Source: Spiroplasma endosymbiont of Agriotes lineatus
GTDB taxonomy: Bacteria > Bacillota_I > Bacilli_A > Mycoplasmatales > Nriv7
Direction: 5' to 3'
DNA: 64,000 nt
Assembly (NCBI RefSeq): GCF_964019485.1
Contig: NZ_OZ026448.1
Span: 682,001 to 746,000, forward strand
The translations under genes were made by a program, and so were the position numbers. Below are positions 1 through 9,610 of the stretch, piece after piece. The first letter of the stretch is position 1. Each line of letters starts with the position of its first letter. The notes under the pieces are model-generated. The model ran no database searches, had not been told where the DNA came from, and saw only the letters and a list, made by a program, of their open reading frames with translations.

Positions 1-6
1 CTAATT

Positions 7-306
7 TTAACTTAAAGACATTTTTAATTCTTCTTTGGACTTATAACCATTTAGAGTTCTTTTCAATTGACCATTGTTAAAAATTAATAATGTCGGAATT
101 GAACTGATATTAAATCTTTGTGCTAATTCTTGTGATTCATCAATATCAACTTTAACAAAAGAAACTTCTTTCATTTCATTAGATAATTGTTCAAAAATTG
201 GTGCTAACATTTTACAAGGCCCACATCAATCAGCATAAAAATCAATAATAACTTTACCAATTTTAACAACTTCATCAAACTTACTTAAATCTGTTTTAAT
301 AACCAT
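7..306 (-). CDS. trxA: thioredoxin
   Basis: Small cytosolic dithiol carrier that reduces protein disulfides and is recycled by thioredoxin reductase; a trxB gene lies at 49033-49977. The 99-residue protein has the active site W27-C28-G-P-C31-K, in which W27 is a TGA codon, so the gene looks split unless code 4 is used. The cis-proline segment (SSIPTLLIF) is present in the C-terminal half. The start at 306 is preceded by an AAAGGAG ribosome site. Length is normal for the family (about 100-110 residues). No operon partner is visible; the gene is read off the left edge. Confidence 0.95.
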
Positions 307-361
307 TTTAAAATCTCCTTTCATTCTTTATTATTCTAACATAATTAAAATAATAATATCT

Positions 362-1174
362 TTACTTCAAAATGTGTTTACTAATCATATTACCAACACC
401 ATTTTCATTATTACTTTGACAAATATAATTAGATAATTCCTTAATAATCTCAACTGAATTATCCATTGCCACCGGGTGATCCACTGCTTGCATTAATCAT
501 TGATCATTATATGAATCACCAAAAGCCATTGCTTCGCTAGGACTAATTCCTAATAAATCACAAATATATGTAACACCATAACCTTTACTCATTTTTGGCA
601 ATGTTATTTCATATATTCCTGGACGATACTCTTTAATATCTAAATGTGAAAATTTTTCATTAAATTCATTAATTAATTCCTGAGAAGCAACTTGACTAGT
701 AATAGTTTTAGCAATAATAATAATTCGAGCAATATCAGTAATTAAATCATCAACATTATTCAATACTGTATATTTTGTTTGCATAACATCAGCTCAATAA
801 CTGGAATTTTCTCCAACACGATTAACAAAAGAACTATCTTCAGTATACAATTGGCATTTAAAACCTTTATTATCAACTCAAAGATAAACTGTTTTAGCAA
901 AATCATTATTAATATTTCCATTAAAAATTAATTTTTTATCTTTAAATGAATAAATATGAACACCATTATTAGCAACAACAAAACTTTTAAATTTATGAGC
1001 ATTAATTTGTTTAGCAATACTAATAGCATTACTAGTAACTCTTCCCGTATTAATAACAATAATAATACCTTGCTTTTGAGCTGCAATACACATTTTCTTA
1101 TTAAATTCAGTTAGACAATGATTATCATTAAACAAAGTCCCGTCAATATCAATAAAAATAATTTTTATTTTCAT
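362..1174 (-). CDS. Cof-type HAD-IIB family phosphatase
   Basis: Predicted 270-residue cytosolic haloacid-dehalogenase hydrolase acting on sugar phosphates or similar small phosphates; the exact substrate cannot be read from sequence. Motif I (D9-I-D11-G-T) is at the N-terminus, motif II is in INTGR, and motif IV is GDSYND near the C-terminus. Three tryptophans are encoded by TGA. The start at 1174 is chosen because AAAGGTGG lies about 6 bases upstream; an in-frame ATG at 1192 lacks such a site. The gene is 55 bases from trxA on the same strand, with its own leader. Cof-type paralogues are common in mollicutes. Confidence 0.88.
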
Positions 1175-1274
1175 TAAACCCACCTTTTTCATTTTTTAAA
1201 TATCTATTTAATAAATAATACTAATTAATTAAAAAAATAATGCACTATCAATCAAGTGCACATTTTATAGTAAA

Positions 1275-1359
1275 TGGTGCGGGTTAAGGGACTTGAACCC
1301 CCACGTCGTAAAACGCCAGATCCTAAGTCTGGTGCGTCTGCCAATTCCGCCAAACCCGC
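1275..1359 (-). tRNA. tRNA-Leu (anticodon UAG)
   Basis: On the minus strand the acceptor stem is GCGGGTT/AACCCGC, with discriminator A and an encoded CCA end at 1275-1277. The anticodon stem is CCAGA/TCTGG around loop CTTAGGA, giving anticodon TAG. The T-loop is GTTCAAGTC. The 85-base length and the extended variable region fit a class II leucine tRNA. Confidence 0.95.
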
Positions 1360-1377
1360 ATTACAAATTACTCTAAC

Positions 1378-1407
1378 ATTATAATACAAAATCACCATAA
1401 TTATCAA
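1378..1407 (-). promoter_or_regulatory. promoter of tRNA-Leu
   Basis: Reading the minus strand, TTGATA (1402-1407) and TATAAT (1378-1383) are separated by 18 bases, about 20 bases upstream of the tRNA. The viral fragment that begins near 1429 stops just short of this promoter. Confidence 0.7.
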
Positions 1408-1559
1408 TAGACAACAACTATAGGGTTGTAGAAACCATATACATATGACAAGATTTTGGTTTCTACAAACTTGCTGTTAATTAATAAATAAATACGAGCT
1501 CATTTATTTATTACAAGAAATATAAGGTTAAATTAATATTTATTATTTTTAGTTATGCC

Positions 1560-1735
1560 TTGTATTTTTTTGTGCCTTGTTGTTGATAAACTAAGTTTTT
1601 TAGTAAACGAAGTTTACTAACAAGTTATGTTAATTTAGTTTAAAGAAAAAGTTTAAAGAGAAATATATTGAACTAAGTTAAAAGACTAAGTTAAATATAA
1701 CTAAGTTAATATAACTAAATATTGTAAGGGTGGTA
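1560..1735. promoter_or_regulatory. viral leader with iterated AACTAAGTTA motifs
   Basis: Upstream of the first viral gene the motif AACTAAGTTA and variants recur several times, together with the palindromes TTAGTAAACGAAGTTTACTAA (split here by its CG centre) and TAACTTAGTTA-like dyads. The same arrangement precedes the homologous genes at 58245-58365, 30290-30350 (inverted) and 62570-62700 (inverted). Its conservation suggests an operator/promoter or replication region of the virus; the role is inferred. Confidence 0.5.
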
Positions 1736-1740
1736 TGTAT

Positions 1741-2073
1741 ATGAGAAATATTGAAAATATTTTTTTAAATACTAAAAAATATCTTTTGAAAGAAACGCAA
1801 AATGCAGTACTTATTAAAGCACCGGCAATTCCCTGATTGTATGAATCTACTGGTATTTGGTTTTCAAAACGATTTGTTTATAAAGGAAAATATGAGAATT
1901 CTATTTGTATCGGAATAATTAAAGATGGTGAGTATCAGTTGGTTTTAGTTAATAATAAGAAAGGTCAAGAATCTAGTTTGATTTTAGGTCATGAGTTGTT
2001 AGGTTTTTTTGTTGCGGAGAAAGAGATTGCTAAAAAGGATGTAAGTTTTAATTATTTTAAAAATTCATTTTAA
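1741..2073 (+). CDS. plectrovirus first-ORF protein, 110 aa
   Basis: Hydrophilic 110-residue protein starting MRNIENIFLNTKKYLLK and containing the conserved block FVYKGKYENSICIGIIK. One TGA codon near residue 32 encodes Trp. Homologues lie at 58381-58707 (intact), 62227-62555 (frameshifted) and 30275 (stub). It is always the first gene after the iterated AACTAAGTTA leader. There is no membrane segment or enzyme motif. Function unknown; the position would suit a viral regulatory or replication-accessory protein, but nothing in the sequence proves this. An AAGGGTGG ribosome site precedes it. Confidence 0.7.
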
Positions 2074-2158
2074 AGGTATTTTAAGGCATTTTAAGAATAG
2101 AGGTAAAGAAAAAATAGTTTAAAAAAATTTAGGTTGGTTTTTAAGGTATTTAAACGAT

Positions 2159-2188
2159 GCGGAAAGCGTATGCTCCATGCTCCGCCCG
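2159..2188. other. GC-rich hairpin in viral intergenic region
   Basis: GCGGA and TCCGC form the base of an imperfect stem in a very AT-rich intergenic stretch. The same hairpin occurs inverted at about 62105-62135 in copy 5. Filamentous phages often place replication origins in intergenic hairpins, so a viral origin is possible, but this is inference. Confidence 0.35.
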
Positions 2189-2278
2189 TTAATTATCAAT
2201 GTTAGTTTGAGTTATTTAACTAAGTTATTGCATTTTTTGATTTAATGTAGTAAAAAAATTAATTTTGGAGTTTAAAAA

Positions 2279-2473
2279 ATGAAAATGTGAGTTAATGTGG
2301 ATGAGCCCGGTAAAGATTATTATCAAGAGTTTATATATTTTATTAATAAAAAAACCGGATTAGAACAAAAAATTTGAGCGTCTAAATCTGAAGTTGAATC
2401 TGTTAGAACTGATTTAGTTGGTGATAATTGACTTTGTGTTGATTTTGTTGAACATAATTATTTAAAAAAATAA
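2279..2473 (+). CDS. plectrovirus small protein, 64 aa
   Basis: A 64-residue soluble acidic protein (starts MKMWVNVDEPGKDYYQEF), readable only with TGA as Trp (three such codons). TTTGGAG lies upstream. A 58-residue homologue with a changed C-terminus is at 61838-62014 on the other strand. Conservation between two viral copies supports a real gene. No recognisable motif; function unknown. Confidence 0.6.
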
Positions 2474-2503
2474 ATTAATTAGAAAATTAAGGAGAAAAGA
2501 AAG

Positions 2504-2716
2504 ATGATTATATTTGGACTAGTGTTTTTTACGATTTTAACATTATTACTAGCATATTATATTGCAGTTAATATTTATCGGTTTTTTAAAGATAAAAAGA
2601 AATATGGTAGTGAAGCAAAACAGCTATCAAAAGATTTTACTTATGCACAACGAATATTTATTGCAAAGTTTAAGCAAAATTTATTAGAACAAGATGAAAA
2701 AGAAATTAAAAAGTAG
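2504..2716 (+). CDS. plectrovirus single-pass membrane protein, 70 aa
   Basis: One N-terminal hydrophobic segment (residues 2-25), then a charged, lysine-rich cytoplasmic tail ending EQDEKEIKK. A strong site (AAGGAGAAAAGAAAG) precedes the ATG. It is nearly identical to 61596-61808, and the 58710 gene has the same layout. Probably a minor virion or assembly membrane protein; role inferred from position among phage structural genes. Confidence 0.7.
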   Translation: MIIFGLVFFTILTLLLAYYIAVNIYRFFKDKKKYGSEAKQLSKDFTYAQRIFIAKFKQNLLEQDEKEIKK

Positions 2717-2725
2717 GTTTAAAAA

Positions 2726-2875
2726 ATGTTTAAAAAAATAATTATTGAGTTAATTGAATTAATTTATCCAACTGCCGATTTACCGCCCCAAGTTGTATTT
2801 TTGTTTTCAATTTTAATAATTGTAATGCTGTTCTCGGCCATTATTTTTCTACTCTTTTGACCTTTTAAGCGGTAA
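2726..2875 (+). CDS. plectrovirus very small membrane protein, 49 aa
   Basis: A 49-residue protein with one transmembrane segment (about residues 25-45) ending FWPFKR, one Trp from TGA. It starts 9 bases after the previous stop. Counterparts are at 58930-59091 (53 aa) and 61441-61592 (decayed). Size and topology resemble minor filamentous-phage virion proteins; that role is inferred. Confidence 0.6.
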
Positions 2876-2880
2876 TTATT

Positions 2881-3111
2881 ATGTTTTTAGTTGCTTGAAA
2901 AGATTTAGATTGAGAAATGACAAAATTGTATTTTTGGGATTTATTTATTCAAATTAAAGTTATTCCAGCGTGAGTTTCTGGTAAAGAAATTGATTTAACC
3001 AAAGAACTACTTTGACTTTTAATAGCAAACATTGCTTTTTGAATGGTATTAGTATTCATTATTTTATTTATGGTTATTTTATTTTATAAGGTTAAATCAT
3101 ATTTTGTTTAG
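2881..3111 (+). CDS. plectrovirus membrane protein, 76 aa
   Basis: A 76-residue protein with an amphipathic N-terminal half (DLFIQIKVIPAW) and one C-terminal transmembrane segment; six TGA-coded tryptophans. Homologues: 36846-37076 (intact), 59095-59325 (TAA-interrupted) and 61314-61430 (truncated). It sits directly before the coat gene region in every viral copy. Function unknown. Confidence 0.65.
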
Positions 3112-3127
3112 AAAGGGGGGTGATTAT

Positions 3128-3370
3128 ATGATTGGAACTTTCTTAGTAGAAGCGACCACGCCTGTGGCTGTCACTGGTGAACAAGCGGTTACTAACTTAT
3201 GAAAAGCGTTAATTGGAGCGTTTGGTCACATTTGAACCGATATTATTGGTGGTAATATGCCTAATGTTGTTAATTTTTTTGCTACATATTGAGTTTTCTT
3301 GCTTGGAGTAATTATTGGTTTATTTTTAATTGCTTTCAAAATGTTTGAAAAATTAATGCCCAGCAGATAG
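3128..3370 (+). CDS. plectrovirus major coat protein candidate
   Basis: An 80-residue protein: a short amphipathic N-terminus beginning MIGTFL, then a single long hydrophobic segment (about residues 50-72), then a basic end (KMFEKLMPSR). This is the layout of filamentous phage major coat proteins that line the membrane before assembly. A very strong ribosome site (GAAAGGGGGGTGAT) precedes it, fitting a highly expressed protein. This is the only copy without an internal defect; those at 29846, 37243 and 59491 carry frameshifts. The ATPase gene follows, as in other copies. Confidence 0.75.
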
Positions 3371-3398
3371 TAATAAAAATAAAGAAAGTGTGATTTAA

Positions 3399-4397
3399 AT
3401 GATGCTATTGTTTAAGAAAATAAATTTAAGATTATATGATTTTGTCGCTTTAAATCGCACTTTATTTATTATTGCGTGATTCTATGGTGCAATTTTGTAT
3501 TATTATAATCCTCAAAGTTGACGAATGTTATTTGATATTATTTATTTATTAATTGCTTTGTATGTTTTATATACTAAAATTTCTCATTTTTTTGCTCGCC
3601 GTAGTTTTATTAATTTCTTATTAAATTCACCCTTAAATTTAGTAATTGGTGCTTTAGGAACTGGAAAAACCGCTTTAATGGTTTTGGCTTCTTACTTATT
3701 GAGTGGTTGAAAAACAATTTCTACTTTTCCGATTACTGATAAACAAATGCTTTCATTGGGGCATATGTCTTTATTAGATTATAATTATCCGATATTAGAA
3801 GAAAAGCATTTACTGTTATGAGATGAAACCAACTTATTTTTAGAAGGAACTGACTATAAAGAAAATGATAGGGTAAACTCAAGGTTTACAAGAATATTTT
3901 GCTTCTGCTCGACAATTTACCCATATCGTATTAGCGAGCGGACAACGAGCTGAACATATATGAGTTAAAGTTCGTGATATTGCGAATTCAATAATTGTTG
4001 GTATTAGAAAGAAGCCAGTTAGTATCTTTCGACCCTATTTACAAGTTATTTATGGCACTTTTAAATCGGTAAGCGAATACGAACAATTACGGTTAACTTT
4101 GATTAATGCTAAAAATGATAAAAAAGGTCGCAAAATCAAGTATCGTAGCATTCCGGAATTAGACATTTATTTCTTTAAATTGAAAATCCCGATGTCAATC
4201 TTAAATCTTTACGATAATAAATATTTATCATTCTTGCCTTGCGTGAATTAAGTAATCGTGCTTTGAATGATAATTATCAGCATAAATTTTGAAATGATAA
4301 TGTAATGGATATCGAAGCATTAGAATATTTAAAAATGAAAAAATTTAGCAAGATACTTACTAAGTTAAAAAATAATCTGAAGAAGAAAAACAAGTAA
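3399..4397 (+). pseudogene. plectrovirus morphogenesis ATPase (pI/Zot-like), frameshifted
   Basis: Filamentous-phage assembly ATPase that would drive virion extrusion at the membrane. An N-terminal hydrophobic stretch is followed by Walker A GALGTGKTA and Walker B-like LLLWDETN. The frame breaks near 3875, after KENDR, and again near 4230, after KYLSFL; the other frames then resume the conserved sequence (LQEYFASARQFTHIVLASGQ, later LRELSNRALND). Compare the open copy at 59769-60764. Non-functional as read unless the indels are sequencing errors. Confidence 0.8.
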
Positions 4398-4410
4398 AGG
4401 AGTTTAAAAA

Positions 4411-4743
4411 ATGAAAAACTTAGAAAAAATGACTAGTTTGATTGGCGATATGTTTTATAAAGTTTTTGATTTAATTTGAACTTTAACCCTTCCTGGAACA
4501 GATATTCGTATTATTATTTTTCCGCTAATTATGCTTGTGATAAATCTTGTAATTGGTGGCATTTTAGGTATTCATATTTAACGACCAAGAGTTGGTTTTC
4601 GTAAAAAATATCGAAAATCAGTTGCTAATTGAGAAGCTAAGAGAAAAATATCTAATGGCCCGCAGGCCCAGGCCCAATTAAGAAATTTGATGGTAATAGT
4701 TCTGAAAACAGACCGTGAGTTAATCAACATGGACGGCGAATAA
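4411..4743 (+). pseudogene. plectrovirus membrane protein with internal TAA
   Basis: Homologue of the 131-residue protein at 38505-38900: an amphipathic N-terminus (MFYKVFDLIW), a transmembrane segment, then a basic tail. A TAA at 4579-4581 cuts it to 56 residues just after the membrane segment, but the same frame continues with a recognisable basic tail (RKKYRKSVANWEAKRK) to 4743. Either the truncated form suffices or the gene is dead. Confidence 0.6.
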
Positions 4744-4760
4744 AAAGGTAGGTTTTTAAA

Positions 4761-5006
4761 ATGTTTAAATTGATAATTTTATTTATTCTTGTTGCTGTTT
4801 TTTCTATTTTTTCTTTAAACGACTTTTTAAGTTTATGGGCCTATGTGTGTGAGGGTTTAGAATATTTTAATAAAGTTTTATCAAATAATATTAAAATTTT
4901 AGATTTGCTTAAACCAATGATAAAGTTATTTTCTCGACATTCAATTTTTCAAATTTTAGGAACTATTTGTATTTTATCAACAATATATTTAATTTTAAGG
5001 AGTTAA
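4761..5006 (+). CDS. plectrovirus two-pass membrane protein, 81 aa
   Basis: Two transmembrane segments (about residues 3-28 and 60-79) flank a short loop containing ILDLLKPMIKLFSRH. Close homologues are at 38903-39151 and 61095-61317. An AAGGTAGG site lies upstream. Probably part of the viral virion-assembly apparatus by position; no specific function recognised. Confidence 0.7.
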   Translation: MFKLIILFILVAVFSIFSLNDFLSLWAYVCEGLEYFNKVLSNNIKILDLLKPMIKLFSRHSIFQILGTICILSTIYLILRS

Positions 5007-5009
5007 AAA

Positions 5010-5383
5010 ATGAAAAAATTAAAAAAATATTGAATATTAAATGATTTAAAAGCGTTTTAGGTTTTATGAATTTTTTTATTATATTTCATAGTATTGCTAT
5101 TATAATTTGAGTATTCTTAACAATAATTAGAACTAACACAGATGAGTTTTTTAAAATTTTTATATTGTTTGATTTTCAAAATGTATTTCTTAAAGTGTAT
5201 TTTTGATTATTAATTGTTTATTTGTTAATAACTGTTATTAAGTTAATTATTAGGGGTTATTACTTTAATAAAGTTTTTAGAAAGCATCAAATGCAAGTTG
5301 CCAATTGTGAATGTTTGCGACATCAACATTATAAATTTTCTGATGCTTTTAAAGCAATAAAAAAGAGTTTTAAGGTGTGGTAA
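5010..5383 (+). pseudogene. plectrovirus two-pass membrane protein, frameshifted
   Basis: The ATG at 5010 opens MKKLKKYW, then the frame ends after 16 codons. The neighbouring frame continues from about 5027 to 5383 with two hydrophobic segments and a basic tail ending KKSFKVW. The intact relative at 39754-40026 begins similarly (LKKYWWKILPYIF), supporting a one-base indel in the A run near 5022-5027. Confidence 0.55.
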
Positions 5384-5390
5384 GGGTAAG

Positions 5391-5525
5391 ATGGATAAGA
5401 TTATTTCTTGATTTATTGTGTGTAATGTTTATTGGTTTGGTAAAGTCAGGTTTAGGTGCTTTCTTTGATACAAAACAACCACTAAAACCCAATATGGAAT
5501 AATCCTTTATAAAAAAACAAAAACG
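5391..5525 (+). pseudogene. start of a secreted viral protein, truncated
   Basis: ATG at 5391 begins MDKIISWFIV, a signal-peptide-like start. After a frame slip the other frame reads VMFIGLVKSGLGAFFDTKQP and then is lost at the family A repeat that starts at 5560. Probably the N-terminus of a viral surface (minor coat) protein. Only the first 35-40 codons remain. Confidence 0.45.
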
Positions 5526-5559
5526 AGCCATCAATCCTAGTCGGTGCGGGGCGCATAAA

Positions 5560-5852
5560 GTTTTGTTAGGTGGAAAAAGGTTTGAATAATTTCGAAAGAA
5601 AAGAAATTAAAAATTAATTACCTTTTTATTTGAAAAATAAGTAATAAAACAAAATATTTAATATTAACAAACATAATTAAATAAAAGGTTATAAAAACTA
5701 AGGAAAACGCTTATAAAAACAACATCAAAATAAGTTTTTACAACAAAAATCATACATAATAAATATATAATTAATTTTCATATTGAAATAGTTTATAATA
5801 AATAATTATTTTTTCTTTTTTTAAAAAATACCTAAGAAAAATAAATGCGACC
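5560..5852 (+). repeat. family A MITE-like repeat, copy A1
   Basis: About 293 bp beginning GGGCGCATAAAGTTTTGTTA and ending CCTAAGAAAAATAAATGCGA (then CC), which are imperfect inverted repeats of each other. Other copies: 22742-23045 (-), 27405-27707 (+), 33774-34077 (+), partial 36498-36772 (+), fragments at 13982 and 30763. No ORF. This copy terminates viral copy 1 and has no visible target duplication. Confidence 0.8.
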
Positions 5853-5991
5853 GTAAGGACAATTATTTTTTCACTTTTAAAAATTATATTGTATAATTAA
5901 ATTATACGTGATTTGACAATAAGGTTGAAAAAAGTAATGGAAAAGTCTTATTTGTTATAGTTATGTTTTTAAATTATTAGAATTAAAAACT

Positions 5992-6218
5992 ATGGAATTG
6001 AAATTAGAAATTTCTTCGTTGTCAATCGCTGATTTGACAATTTATTTTATTGTTTGGAAATGATTTTGCATAAACGGCAAGTTACTAGTTTGCAACAAGC
6101 AACATATGATATATTTAATATTAAACCAAATATTGTTATTGAATATATTAATAATAAATTAATTACTGATAAAACAATATTGTTAGATGATTTTAAAGAA
6201 ATGTTTGAAAAGAAATAA
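5992..6218 (+). pseudogene. comN-like post-transcriptional regulator, apparent frameshift
   Basis: The frame from ATG 5992 (MELKLEISSLSIADLTIY... KWF) matches the start of the ComN/'post-transcriptional regulator' family. It then switches near 6062 to the frame reading LHKRQVTSLQQATYDIF and INNKLITDK, ending at 6218. One missing T in the run at 6063-6066 would restore a single 75-76 residue protein. In Bacillus subtilis comN lies near secDF, apt and relA, the same order as here. The family call is moderately certain; the shift may be a mutation or a sequence error. Confidence 0.5.
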
Positions 6219-6230
6219 TGAGGTATAGAT

Positions 6231-9053
6231 ATGGAAAATAATATTAAAGAAACACAACAAAGCCTTTGAATTCGATTCGGTTTATTTATTATTTTAATTT
6301 TAAGTACCATTACTAGTTTGATTACGAGTAGTTTTTTTGTTAAGAATAATTTTCGTTCAGGAATGTTAGTTGGCGGGACATATCAAACAATTGTTAGTTA
6401 TGAAAATGCGAAAAACCGTCATGGGGTTGTTAACACTTTACAAGATAAAATTGATCCTTTAAGAAAAAAAAGGATGGATATTAGTCATTTTAATAGTAAT
6501 ATTGGCGGGAATCGTTTAAATGTTATGGTTCCGCAAGCCAATTATGGTAATATTGCTGATTTTTTACGCGATGTTGAACGCAGCGGATCAATTTTCTTTT
6601 TAGATGATAAAGGCGATGATTTACTTGTTGGTACAGGGACAGGTGAAACTTATAAGCCAGCAAAGAAGGATGGTAAAAGAATCGTTTTAAAAGATTTTAT
6701 TGATAGTAGTTCAATAAATAATTCTTTAATTTCGGGAATAAATAAACCATCAATTGAATTCAAAATTAAAAATTTAAAATTATATAATGTGATTTTAAAA
6801 TATCAAGATAAAAAATCAGTTTATGTTTGACAAGATTTTGGACAAATGTTAGATGAGATGCGAAGCAATTATAGCGATTTGATAAAATTTAGAAAATTTA
6901 TTAATGCTAAAGCGTTAGCTTTACAAGGTGTTGAAGCTCAAGATTTAAGAAATGCTCTGCGAAGTCTCTTAATGGCTAGTGTTCGTAATCGTAAAAATGG
7001 TGATGTTAAAGAGGTAAATTTAGCTGATCAAGGTGTTAATACGGATTCTGATATTTATAACTATTTTCAAAACAATGATGTTACTTTTAATGAGGTTCTT
7101 AGTTATAATAAGAATTCTCCAAATAGTGATTTAACAATTGATATTAATAATGAAGATGATACTTATGATAAACAACGATATTTAAATCCGTTTCGTCCTT
7201 TTTTAGTAGAACTTGTTAATACTGAATTTAAAGATGTTATGAATAACAAATATAAAAATAAGTATTTAATCACATCTTCGTCATTACAACTTAAACCTAA
7301 TAATAGTGATAAAGTAAATGATATTGCTTTTATTGAGATTAGTGGTGAAGAGGCGGCCGCTGGTTTAGCTAAGATTTTTAGTGCCGGGATTAAAGGAATT
7401 ACCTATCAAGTTGAGTCATATTCAGTATCCGATACCATAATTAGTAATGCTACAAAGGTTATAATGATTATTACTGTTAGTGTTATTTTATTAATAATAT
7501 TAGTTATTTTGGCAGTATTTTATCGTGTTTTAGGTCTTATTTTGGGTCTTATTTTAGCAACAATGATTGTTGTTACAATAGTTGTGTTTAATGTTTTATT
7601 AGGTATTTATGGCTGAGAAGTGTTTATTGCAATGCTGATAGGTATAATGATCGCTTTAAGTAGTAGTATAATTTTATTAGAACGAATGAAAACCGAGTTT
7701 AATGGGGGCAAATCTTTAATTCAATCTTTTTTAGATGCTAATCGAAAATCAATATCAACAATTTTTGATATGACCGTTTTGATACTGACAATTAGTTTCT
7801 TTATTTATTGATTTGGAACCGGTATTATTAAATCGTTTGCAATTATGCTAATTATTAGTATTTTAGGAGCATTTATTTTTGGTATTGTTTTAATTCGAGG
7901 GATTTATTATTCGCTATTATCGTTAAACTGGATTAATAATCGTCAAGATTTAGTAATGACTAATTTTGTAATTATAAAACAAAAAATTCATCATGTTATT
8001 AAAAAGATTGGTTTTAATAAGATAACGCATTTTTCTAAGAAATTTAGTTATCAAAAAAGTTTTAAATGATTAGTTTTGCTTTCTACGATTATTATTTCGT
8101 GTGGTGCTATTGTTGTTACAACTGCAGGACCGGTTACTAGTTTAGAATTTACGCACGGAACAATTTTTCAAGTGCAAACTTCTGGACATAACATTACGAG
8201 CGCTGATGATGAGGCGTTTCTAAAAGCGATTGAGGAAACTAAAAATGAAATTATTACTAAATTTAAAACCGATTATTCAACAGATAGTTATTCCCTAGCA
8301 GTATTTAGACGTATTGAAGATCGTGGATATAATATTGTTATTAAAACTTTCTTAATTGATAATAAATATGTTAACTCCTTACAAACTTGATTATCAGAAA
8401 ATAATTTCCAATCTGAGATGAGAATTAATGATGTTAGTTATGGTTCTTTATGAAATGAAACTAGTGGTGATGTTGTCATTGATGGGATTATTGTGTTAGC
8501 AGTTATTATGGTGATTATTCTAATTTATTTAATTATTCGTTTTGATTGAAGTTTTATTCTACCATTAATATTGACAATTATTCATGATGTTTTATTAACT
8601 TGTTCTTTGATAATTATTTGTCGTTTTGAAGTAACGATTGAGGTTGTTACAGCTATTTTAGCAGTAGTTATCTTTGCTATTATTCATAAAATAATTATCT
8701 TTGACCGTGTTCGGGAAAATAAAATTGGTTTGGATAGTACTAAAATGAATAAGAGTAATTTATCGGATTTGGTAAACACTGGGTTTACAATGACTTTAAA
8801 AAGTAGTTTAATTGTTTTGTCGTTAGTCTTATTATTGTCAATGACATTATTTGTTATTGGTCAAAATATTGGTGCAGCATTTGCTCTTTTATTAGGTAGT
8901 GTTATTGGTATTTATTCTTCAACAATTTTATTACGATGATTATGAGTATATGTTGCTAACATTAAAAGGAAGCTTTTATGAAATAAAAAGCAAAAAATTT
9001 ATAAATCATTAACTGGACCTGATGAACAAATTGTCTTTGGTGTTAATGATTAA
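6231..9053 (+). CDS. secDF: protein translocase subunit SecDF (fused)
   Basis: A 940-residue fusion of SecD and SecF, which uses the proton motive force to help pull secreted proteins out of the SecYEG channel at the plasma membrane. Layout: N-terminal TM (about 13-33); a large extracellular SecD domain (to about residue 395) with conserved EISGEEAAAGLAKIFSAG just before it ends; five TMs; then the SecF half beginning near residue 620 with its own TM, a small extracellular domain and five TMs. Seven or more TGA-Trp codons break it in the standard code. It follows the comN-like gene by 12 bases and precedes apt by 25, in the Bacillus-like order. Confidence 0.93.
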
Positions 9054-9078
9054 TAATGTTGGAAGGATGAGTTAATTA

Positions 9079-9591
9079 ATGGATTTAAAAAAATTAATAA
9101 TTGATGTTCCTAATTTTCCAAAACCAGGAATTCAATTTAAGGATATAACACCATTATTGGCCAATGGTGCAGCATTTAAACAAGTCGTTAAGCAATTAGA
9201 AGAAATTGTTAAATTATTTAAACCAGATGTTATCGTGGCACCCGAAGCCCGAGGATTTATTTTTGCAACTTCGGTTGCTAGTGAATTGGGATTAGGATTT
9301 GTTCCCATTCGCAAGTCAGACAAATTACCACGAGCAGTTATTCATAAAAGTTATGAATTAGAATATAATAAAAGTACTTTAGCAATTCATAAGGACGCGA
9401 TTGTTCCCGGAATGAAAGTTGTTATTGTTGATGATTTGTTAGCTAGTGGTGGTACGATTGACGCCATTATTAATTTAATTGAAGAATTACAGGGCGAGAT
9501 TATTGCCGCGGTATTTGTTATTGAATTGACTAGTTTTAAAGCTCGCGAGCAATTTCCTAATTTAAAAATTGAAAGTTTAATTCAGTATTAA
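9079..9591 (+). CDS. apt: adenine phosphoribosyltransferase
   Basis: Cytosolic purine salvage enzyme converting adenine and PRPP to AMP, important in mollicutes, which lack de novo purine synthesis. 170 residues, the usual length. The PRPP-binding loop VVIVDDLLASGGT is at about residues 113-125, preceded by the VAPEARGF motif. The ATG is preceded by GGAAGGATGAG. The gene sits between secDF and rsh, as in Firmicutes. No in-frame TGA. Confidence 0.96.
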   Translation: MDLKKLIIDVPNFPKPGIQFKDITPLLANGAAFKQVVKQLEEIVKLFKPDVIVAPEARGFIFATSVASELGLGFVPIRKSDKLPRAVIHKSYELEYNKSTLAIHKDAIVPGMKVVIVDDLLASGGTIDAIINLIEELQGEIIAAVFVIELTSFKAREQFPNLKIESLIQY

Positions 9592-9610
9592 AATAAGTGA
9601 TTTTGATATT

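Larger units (their letters stand above)
1429..5525 (+). mobile_element. decayed SpV1-like plectrovirus copy 1
   Basis: A run of about ten small same-strand genes in the order seen in the other viral copies of this window: a 110-residue protein, small single-pass membrane proteins, the coat protein, a P-loop morphogenesis ATPase, more small membrane proteins and the beginning of a secreted protein. The ATPase and several other genes carry frameshifts or stop codons. The left 1.5 kb (1429 to about 3000) recurs inverted at 61314-62868. The right end is cut by a family A repeat at 5560. SpV1 phages are filamentous ssDNA viruses of Spiroplasma; the family call comes from gene order and the coat/ATPase pair. 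Confidence 0.85.

Noticed and set aside
6047-6310. Minus-strand 87-codon ORF across the comN-like gene and secDF start
   Set aside because: Overlaps a well-supported secDF start and lacks any leader; chance AT-rich frame.
9132-9323. Antisense ORF inside apt
   Set aside because: Shadow of the apt frame on the other strand, with no ribosome site or family.
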